A stretch of DNA of 64,000 bases from Phyllostachys edulis (GCA_036346405.1 CM070566.1:47805268-47869267); one strand, 5' to 3'; positions 1-11,779 are shown, counted from the stretch's first letter. Notes: generated by a model not told the origin, from the sequence alone. Numbers and translations are program-made.

Positions 1-26
1 TGTTCAAGAAGAGACCAATCAAGTCA

Positions 27-1000
27 TCACATACATTCTTTTCTACATGCATGACGTCGATGCAAAGGGCGAACTTCTAGGTGCTCCCAATAAGGTAAGT
101 CCCAAAATATTGATCTCTTCTTCCACATGTTCTTCTTACTTGTCCTCGATTTACATCCCTTTCCAAGCACAACATCTAAATCCTTAACCATATCATAGAC
201 CTCTTTTCCGCTTAAATGCCTTGGAGCTGAATTGTCCTCCTTCTCTCCGTCAATTGTTTCTTCATCCTGCGGTATGGGTGAGCCCTCCAAGGAACCTACG
301 ATGACGCATGTACACGGTTTTGCGCGAGTGATTCACCACACACTCGGGTATCATCTAAGCAAAGGAGTATGTGCTTTGGCCCCTTTTGTACTCGCCCGAC
401 AGATTAGCAAGGGCAGGATAATCATTTATGGTGCGTAACAACAAGGAACGTAAAGTGAAGTTCTCTCGCTTGTACGCATCCCATACCTGCACCCTTCAAT
501 CCACAAGATTTTTAGATCTTCCATCAATGGTGCTAGGTACACATCAATATCATTCCCGTGTTGCTTCGCCCTTGGATAAGTATCGACAACAAAATATACT
601 TCCGCTTCATACACAACCAAGGAGGAAGGTTGTAGATACAGAGCGCCACGGGCCAAGTGCTATGTCACGCTCATATTACGAAAGGATTCATTCCATCTGT
701 ACTCAATCCAAACCTTATATTCCTCGGTTCCGCACCAAGTCTCGCAAACCTCCTATCGATGTTTCTCCACCGGGCGGAATTAGCAGGTGTCTTAACTTTC
801 CGTCATTCTTACGCTCCTCTGAGTGCCAATACGCTAGCTTTTGCATTCTTTGGGTTCGCAAAAACCGCTTCAAACGGGAATTACAGAAGATACCACGCCA
901 CCTTAGCAGAGGTCCTTTCTTCACCTCGATTCCTCGTCATCATCGATTGCTTCTTACGCTTGTATCGGGATGCGTTGCACACGGACATACATGCATGTTT
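27..1000 (-). pseudogene. TNP2-type CACTA transposase fragment (broken)
   Basis: Read right to left, the frames give pieces of the TNP2 domain in the correct order: ERKNDGKLRH (about 800), then HGNDIDVYLAPLMEDLKILW (about 590), then KRSIFWDLPYWEHLEVR (about 110), which is the conserved segment before the MHVEKN motif. The pieces lie in different frames with stops between them, so there are at least two frameshifts. TNP2 is the transposase of En/Spm elements: it binds subterminal repeats and cuts the element ends. The rest of the domain lies beyond the left edge. No N-terminal zinc-finger-like transposase-associated domain was found upstream (1000-1700), so this copy is defective or incomplete. 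Confidence 0.8.
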
Positions 1001-2339
1001 GTATACTCGTTACGAGAGGATACAATGTTCGGACATGCATGTATTCTTTCTACTTTCATTCCCAATGGACAAAGAACCTTTTGGCTTTGTAGGTGGTTTT
1101 GGGCAACTCATTTCTCCTAAGCATGTCCGCTAAGAGACCTAATACTCAAGTGAAACTCTTGTCGGACCAACCGTTGCTTGCCTTCAATTTCAGCGGCTTT
1201 AAGCACGGATGACAACCTTGTGTATTCCGACTTGCGGCAGGGAACAAAGGTTTCTCCGAGTCCTCCATCACGCCTCGAATTGAACATACTCCCTCTCATC
1301 ACGGCTTCCTTCGCATCGCAAGCATCGATCTAGATTGTCATCGTGCGGCCTATCCGAATCGAACCACAATCGACATTCGGCGAGATATCGTTGACTTCAG
1401 ATAATATGCATATCGTTGACTTCTGATAATATGCTCTTCACCGTGGATCGTCCAACATGTATAACCCTTTTGAAACCCCTTCAATCAAGTGTGCTTCGAT
1501 CTGCGCTCGGTTGTTAAACATCTTGATTCTCGCAATCAATGCATGGACAAGACATATATTCCGCCCCTTATTCAACATATCCTCCTCGGCGGCTCTTGTA
1601 AAAGGCACCGCCATTAATGTACTCTTCACTCACACGGTTCTCGGTGTACATCCAAATTTCGTCCATCACACGGTTTGTATTGAAAACCACGAAAATAAAT
1701 AAAAGGGTGATGACTTTCAAAGTATTTTCCGAGGCTTAATTATGATTTTTTCATTTTTACATTTTTTCGATTTTATTAACTTACATGTGGGCCCTACTTG
1801 TCGCTGACTCATTTTTATTTCATGATTTTATTTATAAAATCTATGGCGATCCCACATGTCATAGACTCGTTAGTTTATTAACTAAATGATTAAAAACAGA
1901 GGATTAATTAATTTGAAGCTCAAACGGGCTTAGGGGTGACATCGCATTGCTATATAGTCGTGGCTCTCGGCCCTAAGGTCTCGCTTTGAGGCGAACCGAC
2001 GCGATGTCCCATGGAGGCGCTGAAACTAGCGATTTGGCGTAAACGCGTGAAACTACTCAAATTAAAGGATGCTTATGCTTGAAGATCTCACCTCGATCAC
2101 GAGGAAGGTGTCAAGAAAGTCGGGAAGGTCCAAGGCGCGGCTGGTCGTCGACGGTGAATGAGGCGACGGCGGCAAGCTCCTCGGCGACAATATACAACCG
2201 AAATGGACCAGCCGGCCAATGAGGTGAGGCGATGTACTCAAACCGCACGCAACGGCGATGGACCTATCGTGGCGCCTAGAGATATGGAGATCAAGAAGAC
2301 TATATCTGTTTTTGGCCGGGAGGCGAGCTATATATATAC

Positions 2340-2688
2340 GTCTCGTGGTGAGTTAATTATCACGGACGGTTTTAACAAAACTCGCCTGTGATATTGGGCA
2401 ATATCACGACGGTTCATAGCGAACCGCTCGTGAAGTATCACGACGGTTCTAAAAACAAACCGCTCGTGATATTGTGTAATATCACAGACGGTTCATAGCG
2501 AACCGCTCGTGAAGTATCACAGACGGTTCCAAACATGAACCGCTCGTGATATGACATCTTCACTGAGCGGTTTTAGCGCTGAGAAAAACATGCACGGTGG
2601 GTAACAAAACCGCCTCGAGATTAGTACATCTGAGCGGTTTGATGAACCGCTCAGGATCAAAGGCCCAATATAGCATTTCGTAGTAGTG
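2340..2688. repeat. CACTA subterminal repeat array
   Basis: There are repeated short units in both orientations, such as CACGACGGTT and GAACCGCTCGTGA, at roughly 30-50 base spacing. This is the arrangement recognised by TNPA/TNP2-like proteins near CACTA ends. Some units lie head to head (GACGGTTCATAGC with GAACCGCTCGTG), giving local inverted repeats. The last unit is followed by the terminal TAGTAGTG. Confidence 0.75.
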
Positions 2689-2821
2689 GATAAAACGTGT
2701 AATAAATGCTTAAGTAATGGATAGATTTCATACTAGAAATTGTTGTCTCTGCAAATGGTCGTGACCCTCCTCTATTTTGAGCAACATCTTCAGATTCCAA
2801 CCGTGATTGTTGGCCTTTCCT

Positions 2822-3680
2822 TCACTTTTCCTTGAAATGCTCGGTGACCCAATAATGGCAGAGGTTAGGCCAATCTTCCTCTTTGCACCAATCAAGCCTG
2901 GCCTGCAAGTATTGTTCTTCTGAAAGCTCTCTTCGACGGGCTAGAGCGTCATCAAGTTTCTCTCCATGGTTCTCGTAGTACTTCTTGACTGTATCCACAT
3001 GAGCCTGGTACATCATATCTCGTACTCGTTTCGCTACATACCATTCGAAAACACGGCCAGCCTCTTCCTTGTCCTCATCACCAACAGAAAACAAAGCCTA
3101 CATATTTATGTAGGAAATGCATAGTTAGATAAAAAGTGTAACAGTTGACTGTATGTAAACTAGGAGTACCAATCTTACCTAGAACTCTTGCTTCACTCGA
3201 TCTGCATTTGTCTCTCCAATGTCATTTTCATCCAGATAATAATCTGCCCACGTGGTCGCTGGGCGGATATTAATGGGATCACCTTCGTGATCCAAGTCCT
3301 TCACGGTGCCCGGGTATTCTCGTTTGAGAATAACTCCAAGTTGTGTGTTGTACTTGTAGTCTTTAAGGTGGTAATTTACGTACTTGAATTGCCTGTACAT
3401 AATTAAAACAAAACAAGTAAGCGGTACACAAGCTCATAAACTATACCCTTCTATTTCATTGCAGTGGAAGCCATCAGTAACTATATAGAATTTATGCATG
3501 GTTCTCTAAATATTTCAGAAGCACTATATAATTCATTGTAGTGGAAGTCATACATATAATTCAAGAGCTACGATACTTACTCATCACCCTTAGCTTCAAG
3601 GCCAACCTTCCGACCTTGAGGAGGTAGTCTCAATTGGGTCCGTGACCTCTTCTTCCTCCCTCTTTGTGCAGATCGCTCCG
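2822..3680 (-). pseudogene. Plant transposase (Ptta/En/Spm, PF03004-like), probably three exons
   Basis: The minus-strand frames give a basic exon (about 3680-3592; RKKRSRTQLRLPPQGRKVGL), a second exon (3400-3179; QFKYVNYHLKDYKYNTQLGV then TTWADYYLDENDIGETNADR) and a third (3094-2822; ARLDWCKEEDWPNLCHYW then TEHFKEK). The W-ADYY and CxYW-x3-EFKEK patterns match the Transposase_24/Ptta family found as the second gene of CACTA elements. Its exact role is not known; it is thought to be an accessory DNA-binding protein. The pieces are separated by intron-like gaps with AG/GT-type borders. The protein looks shorter than usual and its start is unclear, so I treat it as a remnant. Confidence 0.7.
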
Positions 3681-4019
3681 CAAAGACTAGAAGTCACGGT
3701 TCTTCGAGAGGTACCACCACCATGATTGCTATTGTTCGAGGACCGATCGGTCAAGACGTTGTCTTGCCGCTAGACCGCCGTGACGAAGGCCGTTCATCAC
3801 CGTGATAGCAAAGACATATTCAGTTCTCATCAGTGACTTTGTGTCATAACTGCAGGGAACAGTTAACCTTTCATACAACACCACATAACAAAGACATAAA
3901 ATGACATCAGGAACTCAAGGCATGTACAACTATTTTCACTTAGGTGGAGTACAACATACTACATACAACAAAATGAAACAATATAGTTTGACAAATTTGA
4001 CAATGCAAGCAACACAAAG

Positions 4020-4781
4020 TCAGAAATCATCTGGATCATAGTGAGGGGGTTGAAGCTCATCGTCTTCATCCACTTCTTCATCTTCTTGACCATCAATATT
4101 TTGGTTGGCCAGAAAGTCCAAGTCTTTGGGATCGGTTATCTCATCTGAAATGCATGGCATCACAATGTCTAAGTTATTCCCTAAATCGATAACAAAATGT
4201 CCTTCCAAACCATCCTCTTGATAGAATGATATATCTTGTGGTGGCCCTTCAGGAGGAATGGAATCATCATTGATGCTGCTAGGAAGTACGCATCCATGTG
4301 GAGAAACATGATACACAACCCACCAATCCAATAGATCTTGTCTAGACATGCATGGATAAGATAAATAATACACTTGTTTCACTTGACTTGCCATGACAAA
4401 AGGTTCAAAATTCGAAAACCTAGACGTGTGCTTAATCTCCACCGACCCCAAATTTTCAGAACGCCTAACTCCGACAGGGGTTGGATCAAACCAATGACAA
4501 TCAAATAAAACCATCTCTAGTTTCATGCTGCCTTCCCAATAAATTTTGATGATGTCCTCAATGACACCATAGTACTCAAGCATATTATCATGTTCGTCAA
4601 CACAAGACACACAAACACCACTATTGATAGTAGTTAATCCTGATTCAGCATTCTCATACTTCTCGGACCGAAATCTATATCCATTCATATCATAGCATCC
4701 ATAAGTGGTTACCCTTTTGGAGAAACCATAAGAAATTTGGCGCAAGGCATTGTCAATGCTAGATATCTTCATGCACTGCAT
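4020..4781 (-). pseudogene. C-terminal DUF4216 part of CACTA TNP2 gene
   Basis: One long frame of 253 residues contains the DUF4216 pattern: YYGVIEDIIKIYW, then VLFDCHWFDPTPVGVRR near residues 90-107, then VKQVYYLSYPCMSRQDLLDW about residues 134-153. It ends in a strongly acidic tail (DGQEDEEVDEDDELQ). In plant CACTA transposases this domain lies C-terminal to TNP2 and DUF4218, which fits its position downstream on the minus strand. The frame is the best-preserved piece of the element. It is cut off from the upstream TNP2 frames by stops, so it is probably not translated as a full transposase. Confidence 0.8.
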
Positions 4782-5169
4782 ATATAATTAAATTTCTTAC
4801 TTTCTGGATGATGTAAGAAGGCTAAGAATATATAACTTTAAGTGTTCAGCAACATTACTTGGGTTTTAAACCAGTCAAAAAAATTAGGCCCATGGATGGC
4901 GCCACGACCAGATTTCCAACCATTTAATCTTATTTCGCGAAGTTGATTCTCTGTTGGTCTAATTCAGCTCTTCCATTGTTCTATATCAAATTTTCTTAAA
5001 GAAGAGAATAAATTAGTCAATAGACTCAAAGAGAATTTTTGGAATATGACTTGAGTTTTTAAATTGAACACATACTCAATAAAATCACCCATCTCCTGAA
5101 TGTTTGTCAATATGTACAGGTAAGCAGCCTTGTACACCTCGTTTGTGAGATCATGACAACCCTAACGGC

Positions 5170-5406
5170 TCATGCATCTACCATTGAATTGAAAAATTTC
5201 AAGGTTGCATGAACTTTCAAAATACAGAGCACCATCGTCAGACGAGGAATCTTGTTTCTAACTGATCTCACATTGGGATTAAAATAAAGTGAGAGGAAAT
5301 TTGTGGCCTCCTCTACTAGGTGCGCCTCAACTATGGACCCCTCAACACGAGCCTTATTTTGTACCTTCTTTCTTAGCTTTCCAATACACCGCAAGGACAA
5401 GCCCAA
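5170..5406 (-). pseudogene. DUF4218 part of CACTA TNP2 gene
   Basis: A short frame carries RKKVQNKARVEGSIVEAHLV followed by EEATNFLSLYF, the recognisable core of DUF4218 (usually L-R-x2-V-x-N-x-A-x2-EGSI-x-E-x5-EE). It lies between the TNP2 and DUF4216 parts, as in intact elements. It is flanked by stops and frameshifts. Confidence 0.7.
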
Positions 5407-5705
5407 GACTTTAGGAAGAGCTAGTATAAAGTTAGAAGGCTATTGAAGACATACTAATTTTACCTCTCGTATGGATACATCCAAATTACGGGCTCGACAG
5501 ACCTCGAGTCGTGCCTCATAAGGAAGATGTATAATTAGATGTTGCATAGGATTGAAGAAACCCGAGGAAATATCTTCTCTAATTTTCATAGAAGAACTAC
5601 AATGTTCTCTTCAAGTGAACATATGACATCCTTGCTCGGTTCTTTAGCACACAATTGTTTGTAGAAAAACTAAGCTCACCAAACACACCCATATATTTTC
5701 CGAAT

Positions 5706-6767
5706 CTAATCCAAGGAATGCAAGCTGGAGTAAGCGTTCCATGAAGATATGGTAGTCATGGCTTTTAGGCCAAAGATCTTCCTTTGCAAGAGGTTTACCC
5801 CTCCTAATGTTGGTCTGCATACCCATCGGGAACTTGAGTTCTTGAAACCATTTAAGTATTGTTGTCTTGTCATTTCATCAATGCAAAATGTCGCCCTTGG
5901 CTTGTGCCACTTCCCATTGTGCTTCAACTCCAAGTGCAATGATGGGCGGTTGCAAATTTGTGCTAAATCTTGCCTCGCCTTCACATTATCTTTAGACTTA
6001 TCGGGTATGTCAAAGCATGTGTTCCATATAGCCTCAGCTACATTTTTCTCATTGTGCATGACATCAATGGTATGTCGAAGAAGTAATTTGTTAAAGTATG
6101 GAAGTTGCCAAAAGCACTTCGTGGGTCCAATTGTGTGTTTTACGAAGTTTTTGTATCAAGTACTAATGCATTCATTTGGGCTTGGACTTCCTCTCTGTTA
6201 AATGCCTAGGAGCTTCATCCAACACCTTTGTGTTCTTTGAAATGCATTAGCTTGGGTTACGAATGGATGGTCCCTAGGTAGGAAACGCCTATAACAATCA
6301 AACCAAAGAAGCCTTGCGACCACTACAAAGTTGAAATGCTTTGCAATCACCTGTACATTGAGGACACGCTAACACACCGTGGGTGCTCCATCCACAAAGT
6401 TACCATAAGTAGGGAAATCATGAGTGAACCATGAATAGGCTGCCCTCATTGTAAAGTTTTCCTTCCGTGAAGCATCCCATGTTTATACCCCCTCCCACAA
6501 CTTGAGCAGCTCATCAACTAACGGTTGCATTAGAATATTCAAATTCTTTCCTGGATGTCCAGGACCAGGGATAACAAGGGCAAGGAATATGTATTCTGCT
6601 CTCATGAGCTTGCCTAGCGGAAGATTTAATGGAGTGACAAAGACAGGCCAACATGAGTAAGGAGCAGCACCCAGACTGAAGGGCGTGAAACCATCAGTTG
6701 CAATAGCGAGTCGCACATTTCTGATATCTCTAGCAAAGTCAGGAAAGTCATGTTGAACTGCTGCCAT
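5706..6767 (-). pseudogene. TNP2 transposase domain, central and C-terminal part
   Basis: Frame 6767-6483 reads DFPDFARDIRNVRLAIATDG, then FTPFSLGAAPYSCWPVFVTP and LVIPGPGHPGKNLNILMQPL, the core TNP2 signature. After a gap with stops (about 6480-6060), frame 6059-5706 resumes with MHNEKNVAEAIWNTCFDIPD, KSKDNVKARQDL and then EMTRQQYLNGF. This is the MHxEKNV block that closes the domain. The expected linking block is present only as fragments in other frames. At least two frameshifts and several stops make it a dead transposase. Confidence 0.85.
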
Positions 6768-7639
6768 GCTAAACCATCACAAGGGTGCACCATATTACCA
6801 GATGTGGATTGTTTGTCTTGACGCATTAGCTTTGATGTCTCCTCATGTGCATACAACCTTTCTAGCCTATTAGTAATGGGCGAATCTAGTAAGACTTTAT
6901 GTGGGATTTTATTATGGCCTTCCTCGTAGCGAGAGGTACCACAAAAGTCACACTTATCTTTATGCTCATTATCTTTGTAGTAAAGCATGTAATTATTATA
7001 ACAAACATCAATTTTCACATATGGCATACCAAGCCCCTCTAACAACTTCTTTGAACGGTAGAAATCCTCAACCAAATTAGAGTTGGGAGGCAGTAGTTCA
7101 TGGATTATCCATAGAGTATCATCATACTGTGCAATGGACATATTGTACTGTGATTTTATAGCAAGCAAATGAGCCACAGCAGACATAGATGAGTGTGTTG
7201 TGTTGTCATGTACCTTTTCATCAGTACTAGCGACCATCCTATAGAAGGCACGGGCTGAAGCCGTTGGCTCCTGACAAATTGTTGGTGGATCATCACCAGC
7301 AAGGTCAACCAACATATTGTCTACATGATCAGTTTCATCTAATCCCTCATGGTTTATTGGCAAGCTAGATTCGCCAAGCCTATCAAGTCTCTCTCCATGT
7401 GAAGTCCATGTTTTATAGTTCTCCCTAAACCCATATCTACACAAGTGCATCTCCACAACATCCCTTTTGTGCCGAAAATAGTTCCGACACATGGCACATG
7501 GACACTTAATGGTACCACCTTGAACTACACCATCCATAGTGAAGGCACGGTCTAAAAGTACATTGGTGCATTCTATCCATTCATTAGAGGGGGCACTACC
7601 ATGATGCCAATCGGTATACATCCATTCACGATCGGCCAT
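6626..7639 (-). pseudogene. CACTA transposase N-terminus: transposase-associated domain plus start of TNP2
   Basis: This 337-residue frame starts with MADREWMYTDWHHGSAPSNE. A Cys/His cluster follows (KCPCAMCRNYFRHKRDVVEM, residues about 45-65), the plant Transpos_assoc domain (PF13963). From about residue 170 the TNP2 domain starts (DTLWIIHELLPPNSNLVEDF), followed by a CDFCGTSRYEEG zinc-knuckle-like stretch and then RLERLYAHEETSKLMR. The reading then leaves the TNP2 frame near 6770 and the domain continues in the next frame, so a single frameshift separates the halves. The ATG at 7637-7639 is the natural start, because the family begins with M-x-RxWMY. Confidence 0.85.
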
Positions 7640-8084
7640 TAAATTTTTCTGTGTGTATAATGTAATTAACGACGATTCTACCTATGTGTCATCCCTATGA
7701 GAAGTTGTGATAAGATACATTTGCAATTAGCTTAAATTTATATCACAACTGTCATTCCAAAAATAGCACAACATGCAGACAACATGCAGACATAAACATA
7801 GCAAGGGGATCTACTAACCTAATAATGTATCCACAGAGTCATGCGGGAGACTTCACCAGACTTCACCAGATTCGGACTTCACGGGCTTCGCGACAAGAGT
7901 TCGACAACACTACATCATTCAGATCCACATTAAACTCTAGCTTCCCATTCCTTATCTCATAAAAAGCCAAGAAATCGACTACCATCGAGCATACTCACAG
8001 AGTCACGGCGGAGGTGGGGCTTGATTTGGGATTTTGACCAAGGTGGGCGTCCTTGGAGAGGTGCACATCATGATCCCAACGTAG

Positions 8085-8600
8085 GTGATCTTCTCCCACT
8101 TGGCCGTCTCATCTGTGAGAGAAAATCAAAGGCAAAATCCAAAACCAAATCAAGAACCGATGGGGATCCAAATCAAAACTCATCGAAATAGTGAAAGGAC
8201 AAATCGGGCGGATTTGGGGGTGGGACGACGGGCGAGTCAAGGCTGGCAGGCTGCAGCGGACTGGGAGGCGGGCGGATTTGGGGCGGTGGGACGACGGGCT
8301 AGAGCTGGGCGCCTGGGCTGTGATTGGGGCAGAGTTGGGGTTTTGGGATGGCGGGTCAGGCGTCGGGGCACAGGGGCGGAGCTGGTGCGTCAGGGCAAAC
8401 CTAGGGAGGCGGGCGAGCTGGGCTTTGGGACAATGGCGGAGCTCAAAGGCCGGGCGATGGGGATGCACAGGGGCGACCTGAGATGGTGGGGGACCTGAGG
8501 TTGCCGGAGATGAGGGCGAGGGGATGGGGCGGAGGAGGTGGGCGATGGGAGGAAAAGCAGATCGATGGGTGTGGCGGCTGCTGCTGTGTTCATTTAATTT
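8085..8600. other. G-rich (plus strand) GC island upstream of CACTA transposase
   Basis: Very G-rich on the plus strand, with many GGG/GGGG runs. A near-exact direct repeat of about 28-30 bases beginning GGGCGGATTTGGGG occurs at 8206 and again at 8270. On the minus strand this is C-rich and lies 450-960 bases upstream of the transposase ATG, where a promoter or 5' leader would be. Open frames on both strands here (for example 8109-8468 minus) have low-complexity Pro/Ser/Ala or Gly/Arg composition and no domain I recognise; I do not call them genes. Confidence 0.5.
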
Positions 8601-8973
8601 GGGGAGAATATTGGTACTTCAGGTTTTAGGGTCCCGTGGCGCGCTGCAAGAATTCAGCGGGTGGGCTGGGAGGGAAAATTTTACAATTTTCCTAACGGTT
8701 CATACAGACCCGTCACAATTTTAAAATTTCAGAAACACATTAGATCAGCACCTTGTTTGACTTTTGTAGAAATTCATGTAAGGTTTTGGCCTCTAAAAAT
8801 TTTACTGTAGAAACCAATTGAGCCCATTAGTCTACACAAAAAATTTCATTAAATTTGGACTTCGTTTGGGTGGTGAATTAAATCGGCAAAAAAATCAGCT
8901 GATAATTCAAAACCCTAAAGCTGGTACTGTTCATCGGGCTCGGGTCCAACCCGCGCGGTTGAACCCAACCATC

Positions 8974-8976
8974 TGC
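8974..8976. repeat. Target site duplication TGC (left)
   Basis: TGC immediately precedes CACTACAAGAAAA at 8977 and recurs at 12825-12827 directly after the right terminus. CACTA elements make 3-bp duplications. Confidence 0.85.
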
Positions 8977-9409
8977 CACTACAAGAAAAACATACATACA
9001 ACAACACATAACTCGCAACAGAAGGCACATGCGTTGCAAGACAAACTCAGCCCACCACCTCCCACATCCAAATAAAACCGCTTTCGCTTAACTCCTCCCT
9101 TAGTAGCTTCCGCTTCATCTTCCTCTAAAACTCCCTAACCTTCCTTCAAGAAATCCGCCACCCCGAAACTTCCCCCAAAACCGTGTCGCCCTTGCCCACC
9201 ACCAAGAACGCTTGCTCATGGTCGACCCGCCCGTCCCTTCCCCAAAACCACGCCGCCCCCCTCGTCATCACCGCACCGCCTCGCCCACGTTAGCGGCGTC
9301 GCCTGGGTTCCCCAATTCGATTCGATTCGCCGAAAAACCAGCAAGCAAATCCATCGACCAGAGAACAAAAGAGAAATCGAGGTTTTGGGGAGATCGAAGT
9401 TTGAGAGAT

Positions 9410-9858
9410 GGACAAGCGGCATCCTCGCCTCGGTGGTGTGCATGCCGCTAGCCTTCGCCATCTTCCTCTCCTCCTCTGGCGCCCGCCCGATGTCGCACCG
9501 CCAACCACCGCCCACCCCCCTCCAGTACCCCGCTCTTGAGGTCCCCATCTCTCCATCCTTATGGCACGCCCAATCTCTCTCACTAGCTAATCCCTTGCAA
9601 ATCCAGGAGGAACGGGTGGTGCATGGCGGCGTCGAAGGCCAGCTGTTGCAAGTCCGTTGGCCGCTTCCACCAGCCATGATGGTACTAGAACAGCAAAGAG
9701 CCCTTACCTTTTCCTTCGATTGCTTCGTGTTTGTATTAACCCTAGCTTGCTCGGTTCTTACAGATGCAGAGGACGATGCGGAGAGTGACGAGGAGGAGGT
9801 CCAGGAGGATCGCTATGCCCCCAAAGCCTCCAAGAAGAAGGAGAAGAAAAGGCAAGAG
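9410..9858 (+). pseudogene. Captured 5' fragment of a DDRGK1/UFBP1 gene inside the CACTA element
   Basis: Downstream of an ATGGACA start the second frame reads GILASVVCMPLAFAIFL, which resembles the N-terminal signal anchor of plant DDRGK domain proteins. It continues through PLQYPALEV and HGGVEG, then, after an apparent 82-base intron (GT at 9682, AG at 9763), AEDDAESDEEEVQEDRYAPK and KASKKKEKKRQE. The acidic stretch followed by a KASKKKEKKRQE-type run is characteristic of DDRGK1, an ER-anchored adaptor for UFMylation. The fragment stops at 9858, so the coiled coil and the DDRGK/PCI-like C-terminus are missing. The start is shifted relative to the anchor frame, so the copy is probably not functional. 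The retained intron indicates DNA-level capture. Confidence 0.7.
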
Positions 9859-11342
9859 TGAGACGAGTAGCGTCAGGTTGGTTAACAATTAGGAGGCCAT
9901 GCTTTTCAATTTGGCATGCACTTAATACTTACAACTATGAACAATTGCATTATTTAGGACATTGGTATTCAGTTAAATCCTTGAACTGCAATTTTATCTA
10001 CCTGAGCATATATAAATTGTTCATCTACAATATCGGTATCTACCTGAACCGCCGTTGTCCTAAGCTTCGATCGGGAGGGCGAAGGTGGGAGAGAGGCGGA
10101 AGAGTGGGTGACACTGGTCTCCGATCCGCCACCACACTAGGTGCCTTCCTCTTCGTGCTAGCCATAGATCAGCTCTTGCAACTCTAATCCCCATCGAGAT
10201 TAATCATCAATCATGCGGTACAATCCTTTTGGCTCTATGGACAAGTTTCCTCTCTGGATCTCTTCTTGTATGCCAATGAATCTTTCAATCGAGGAGAATC
10301 AAGGCCCCATGCCTCTGGTGACGCGTTTCTTGATTAGATGTTTATTTGCTTGTGCATCTCTGGCTCTAGTAAGGACAAGGAAATGCGATATAATTGGTAA
10401 TGGGATAGCTTATGACTTATCTTATTTGGTTAAGTCTGATTTACTTCTACCTAGTAGCTAGCTCATCAAGGCTTAATTTGATCAATTCTGATCTAGACAA
10501 GTTTAAGAAAACTTAAAAAGATCGAATGCAATGCTCTCCTCAGTTCTGATCTTGATTAGTATAATAGTAGTATCACTAGAATTTGCACCTAAATGGGGCT
10601 ACTAAGCTGAATCAACAAGCTCCTGGCAGCTAGGCCGGAGTGTTCATTTTAGGGTCTTGGCATGAGATTTTCTTAATGATTCTAAAAAATCAATGCTCAA
10701 AAGTAGAAAATATCACCCTCTTTCATAACTCATAAAGCTCTTCAATCTTAATTAGTTAATTTCGATTTACGTACTTAAGAGTTTTTATTGGTTCATTTGC
10801 ACACAAAATTTGTGTGCAATTGTCTATGTCTTGCTTTCCACTTTCTATTCTCTAGCTAGTACTAGATTATTCATTTGATTTTTCTAATGGTTACCTTTTT
10901 TACTATCGAATTCGGTGGTGGCCTATCAGCCTATGTATTCATTCATGGTGCATCCAATCTTATCCAATGTAGTATTTTCATTTGAGACAACTTAGAGAAT
11001 GCTAATGGATGGTGTTAATTACCTTTGGAGTTTTTATGCATGGTTGCATGCTATGTGCTCACAGTAGAATTTCTCACTTTTCATTTTGTTGTTTAGCTCA
11101 AGTGTTAATAAAATGATTTAGAGAGGACTAAGGAAATATGAGAAAAACAAATTAGACTTATAACTACTTGGGATGATCTATTTGGTCATTTCACTAACAT
11201 TTTCCACCTTAAAATTTTGCAGAGCTATGGTGGTAGACCATGCTTTGGCCGTGGCCATGGCGCAGCAGTTTTGAATCTGTCCCTACTTCCAAGATGGAGT
11301 GAACTTCTACCAGTTTGGACATGATGTATCCGTTCACATGAG

Positions 11343-11526
11343 ACACTAATATGTAGTAGTCATGATTTCAAAATAGACAAAGATGTATGTTGTGCTTTTT
11401 TTTTTGCTGTGAGTGAAATAGGTTGCAGATGCACACTAATATGTAGTACAGTAGTAGTCATGATTTCAGAATAGACAAAGATGAATGTTGTGCTTGTTTT
11501 GCCGTGAGTGAAATAGGTTGCAGATG
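11343..11526. repeat. Tandem duplication of about 90 bp
   Basis: Two adjacent copies (11343-11431 and 11433-11526) share CACTAATATGTAGTA, GTCATGATTTCA, ATAGACAAAGATG and GTGAGTGAAATAGGTTGCAG. They differ by small indels, including a T-run in the first. They lie inside the CACTA element and carry no coding signal. Confidence 0.8.
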
Positions 11527-11779
11527 CATGCAAACCGTGCTATAATCTTTGGAGATGAGCAGATATGTGTTTATAATATATTTAGTATGCTGCTATCACA
11601 TATGAATCATGCTGACTTTTGCTTGCCTTGCATCATACACCCATGCATTTAAGATAAATAGGATGTAATACTTGGAGTAGGCCAGTTGAGATGTTTTGAA
11701 TTTTCTATACTGTTTTTGGAATTTTCTGATTTGTTGTTCGCTTTTTTTAGTGTCTTTCTAAATTCTGAATTTTAAATAG

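Larger units (their letters stand above)
1..2688 (-). mobile_element. CACTA (En/Spm) DNA transposon, right terminal part, truncated by window edge
   Basis: The right end is the terminal TAGTAGTG at 2681-2688; read on the minus strand this is CACTACTA, the hallmark of CACTA termini. It is preceded by a dense block of subterminal repeats (2340-2688) and, further inside, by minus-strand TNP2 transposase remains. The left terminus lies outside the window, so the TSD cannot be checked; the three bases after the right end are GAT. The element appears to sit in the 3' flank of a second, older CACTA body that continues at 2689. Apart from TNP2, about 1000-2340 holds no ORF I recognise. A short tandem duplication of a 25-base unit lies at about 1384-1434. 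Confidence 0.75.
2689..8720 (-). mobile_element. Degenerate autonomous-type CACTA element body
   Basis: Two minus-strand genes typical of plant CACTA elements lie here in the expected order: a TNP2-family gene (7639 to 4020: Transpos_assoc, TNP2, DUF4218, DUF4216) followed by a Ptta/PF03004-type gene (about 3680 to 2822). Neither terminus is visible. The left side is cut by the CACTA end at 2688. On the right a subterminal-like unit (AACGGTTCATACAGACCCGT, about 8693) is seen, but no TAGTG end occurs before the LTR-like block. Stretches between the coding remains (3410-3590, 4782-5169, 7640-8084) look like introns or flanks; I see nothing else in them. Confidence 0.7.

Noticed and set aside
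428..1133. Long plus-strand frames (230 and 158 residues)
   Set aside because: They lie opposite the TNP2 transposase remains and have no family resemblance; they are antisense shadows.
2158..2391. Short basic frame in the CACTA subterminal area
   Set aside because: No homology pattern, and it overlaps the subterminal repeats; probably chance.
8109..8468. Proline-rich minus-strand protein
   Set aside because: Composition follows the G/C skew of the region; other frames are equally open and no domain is seen.
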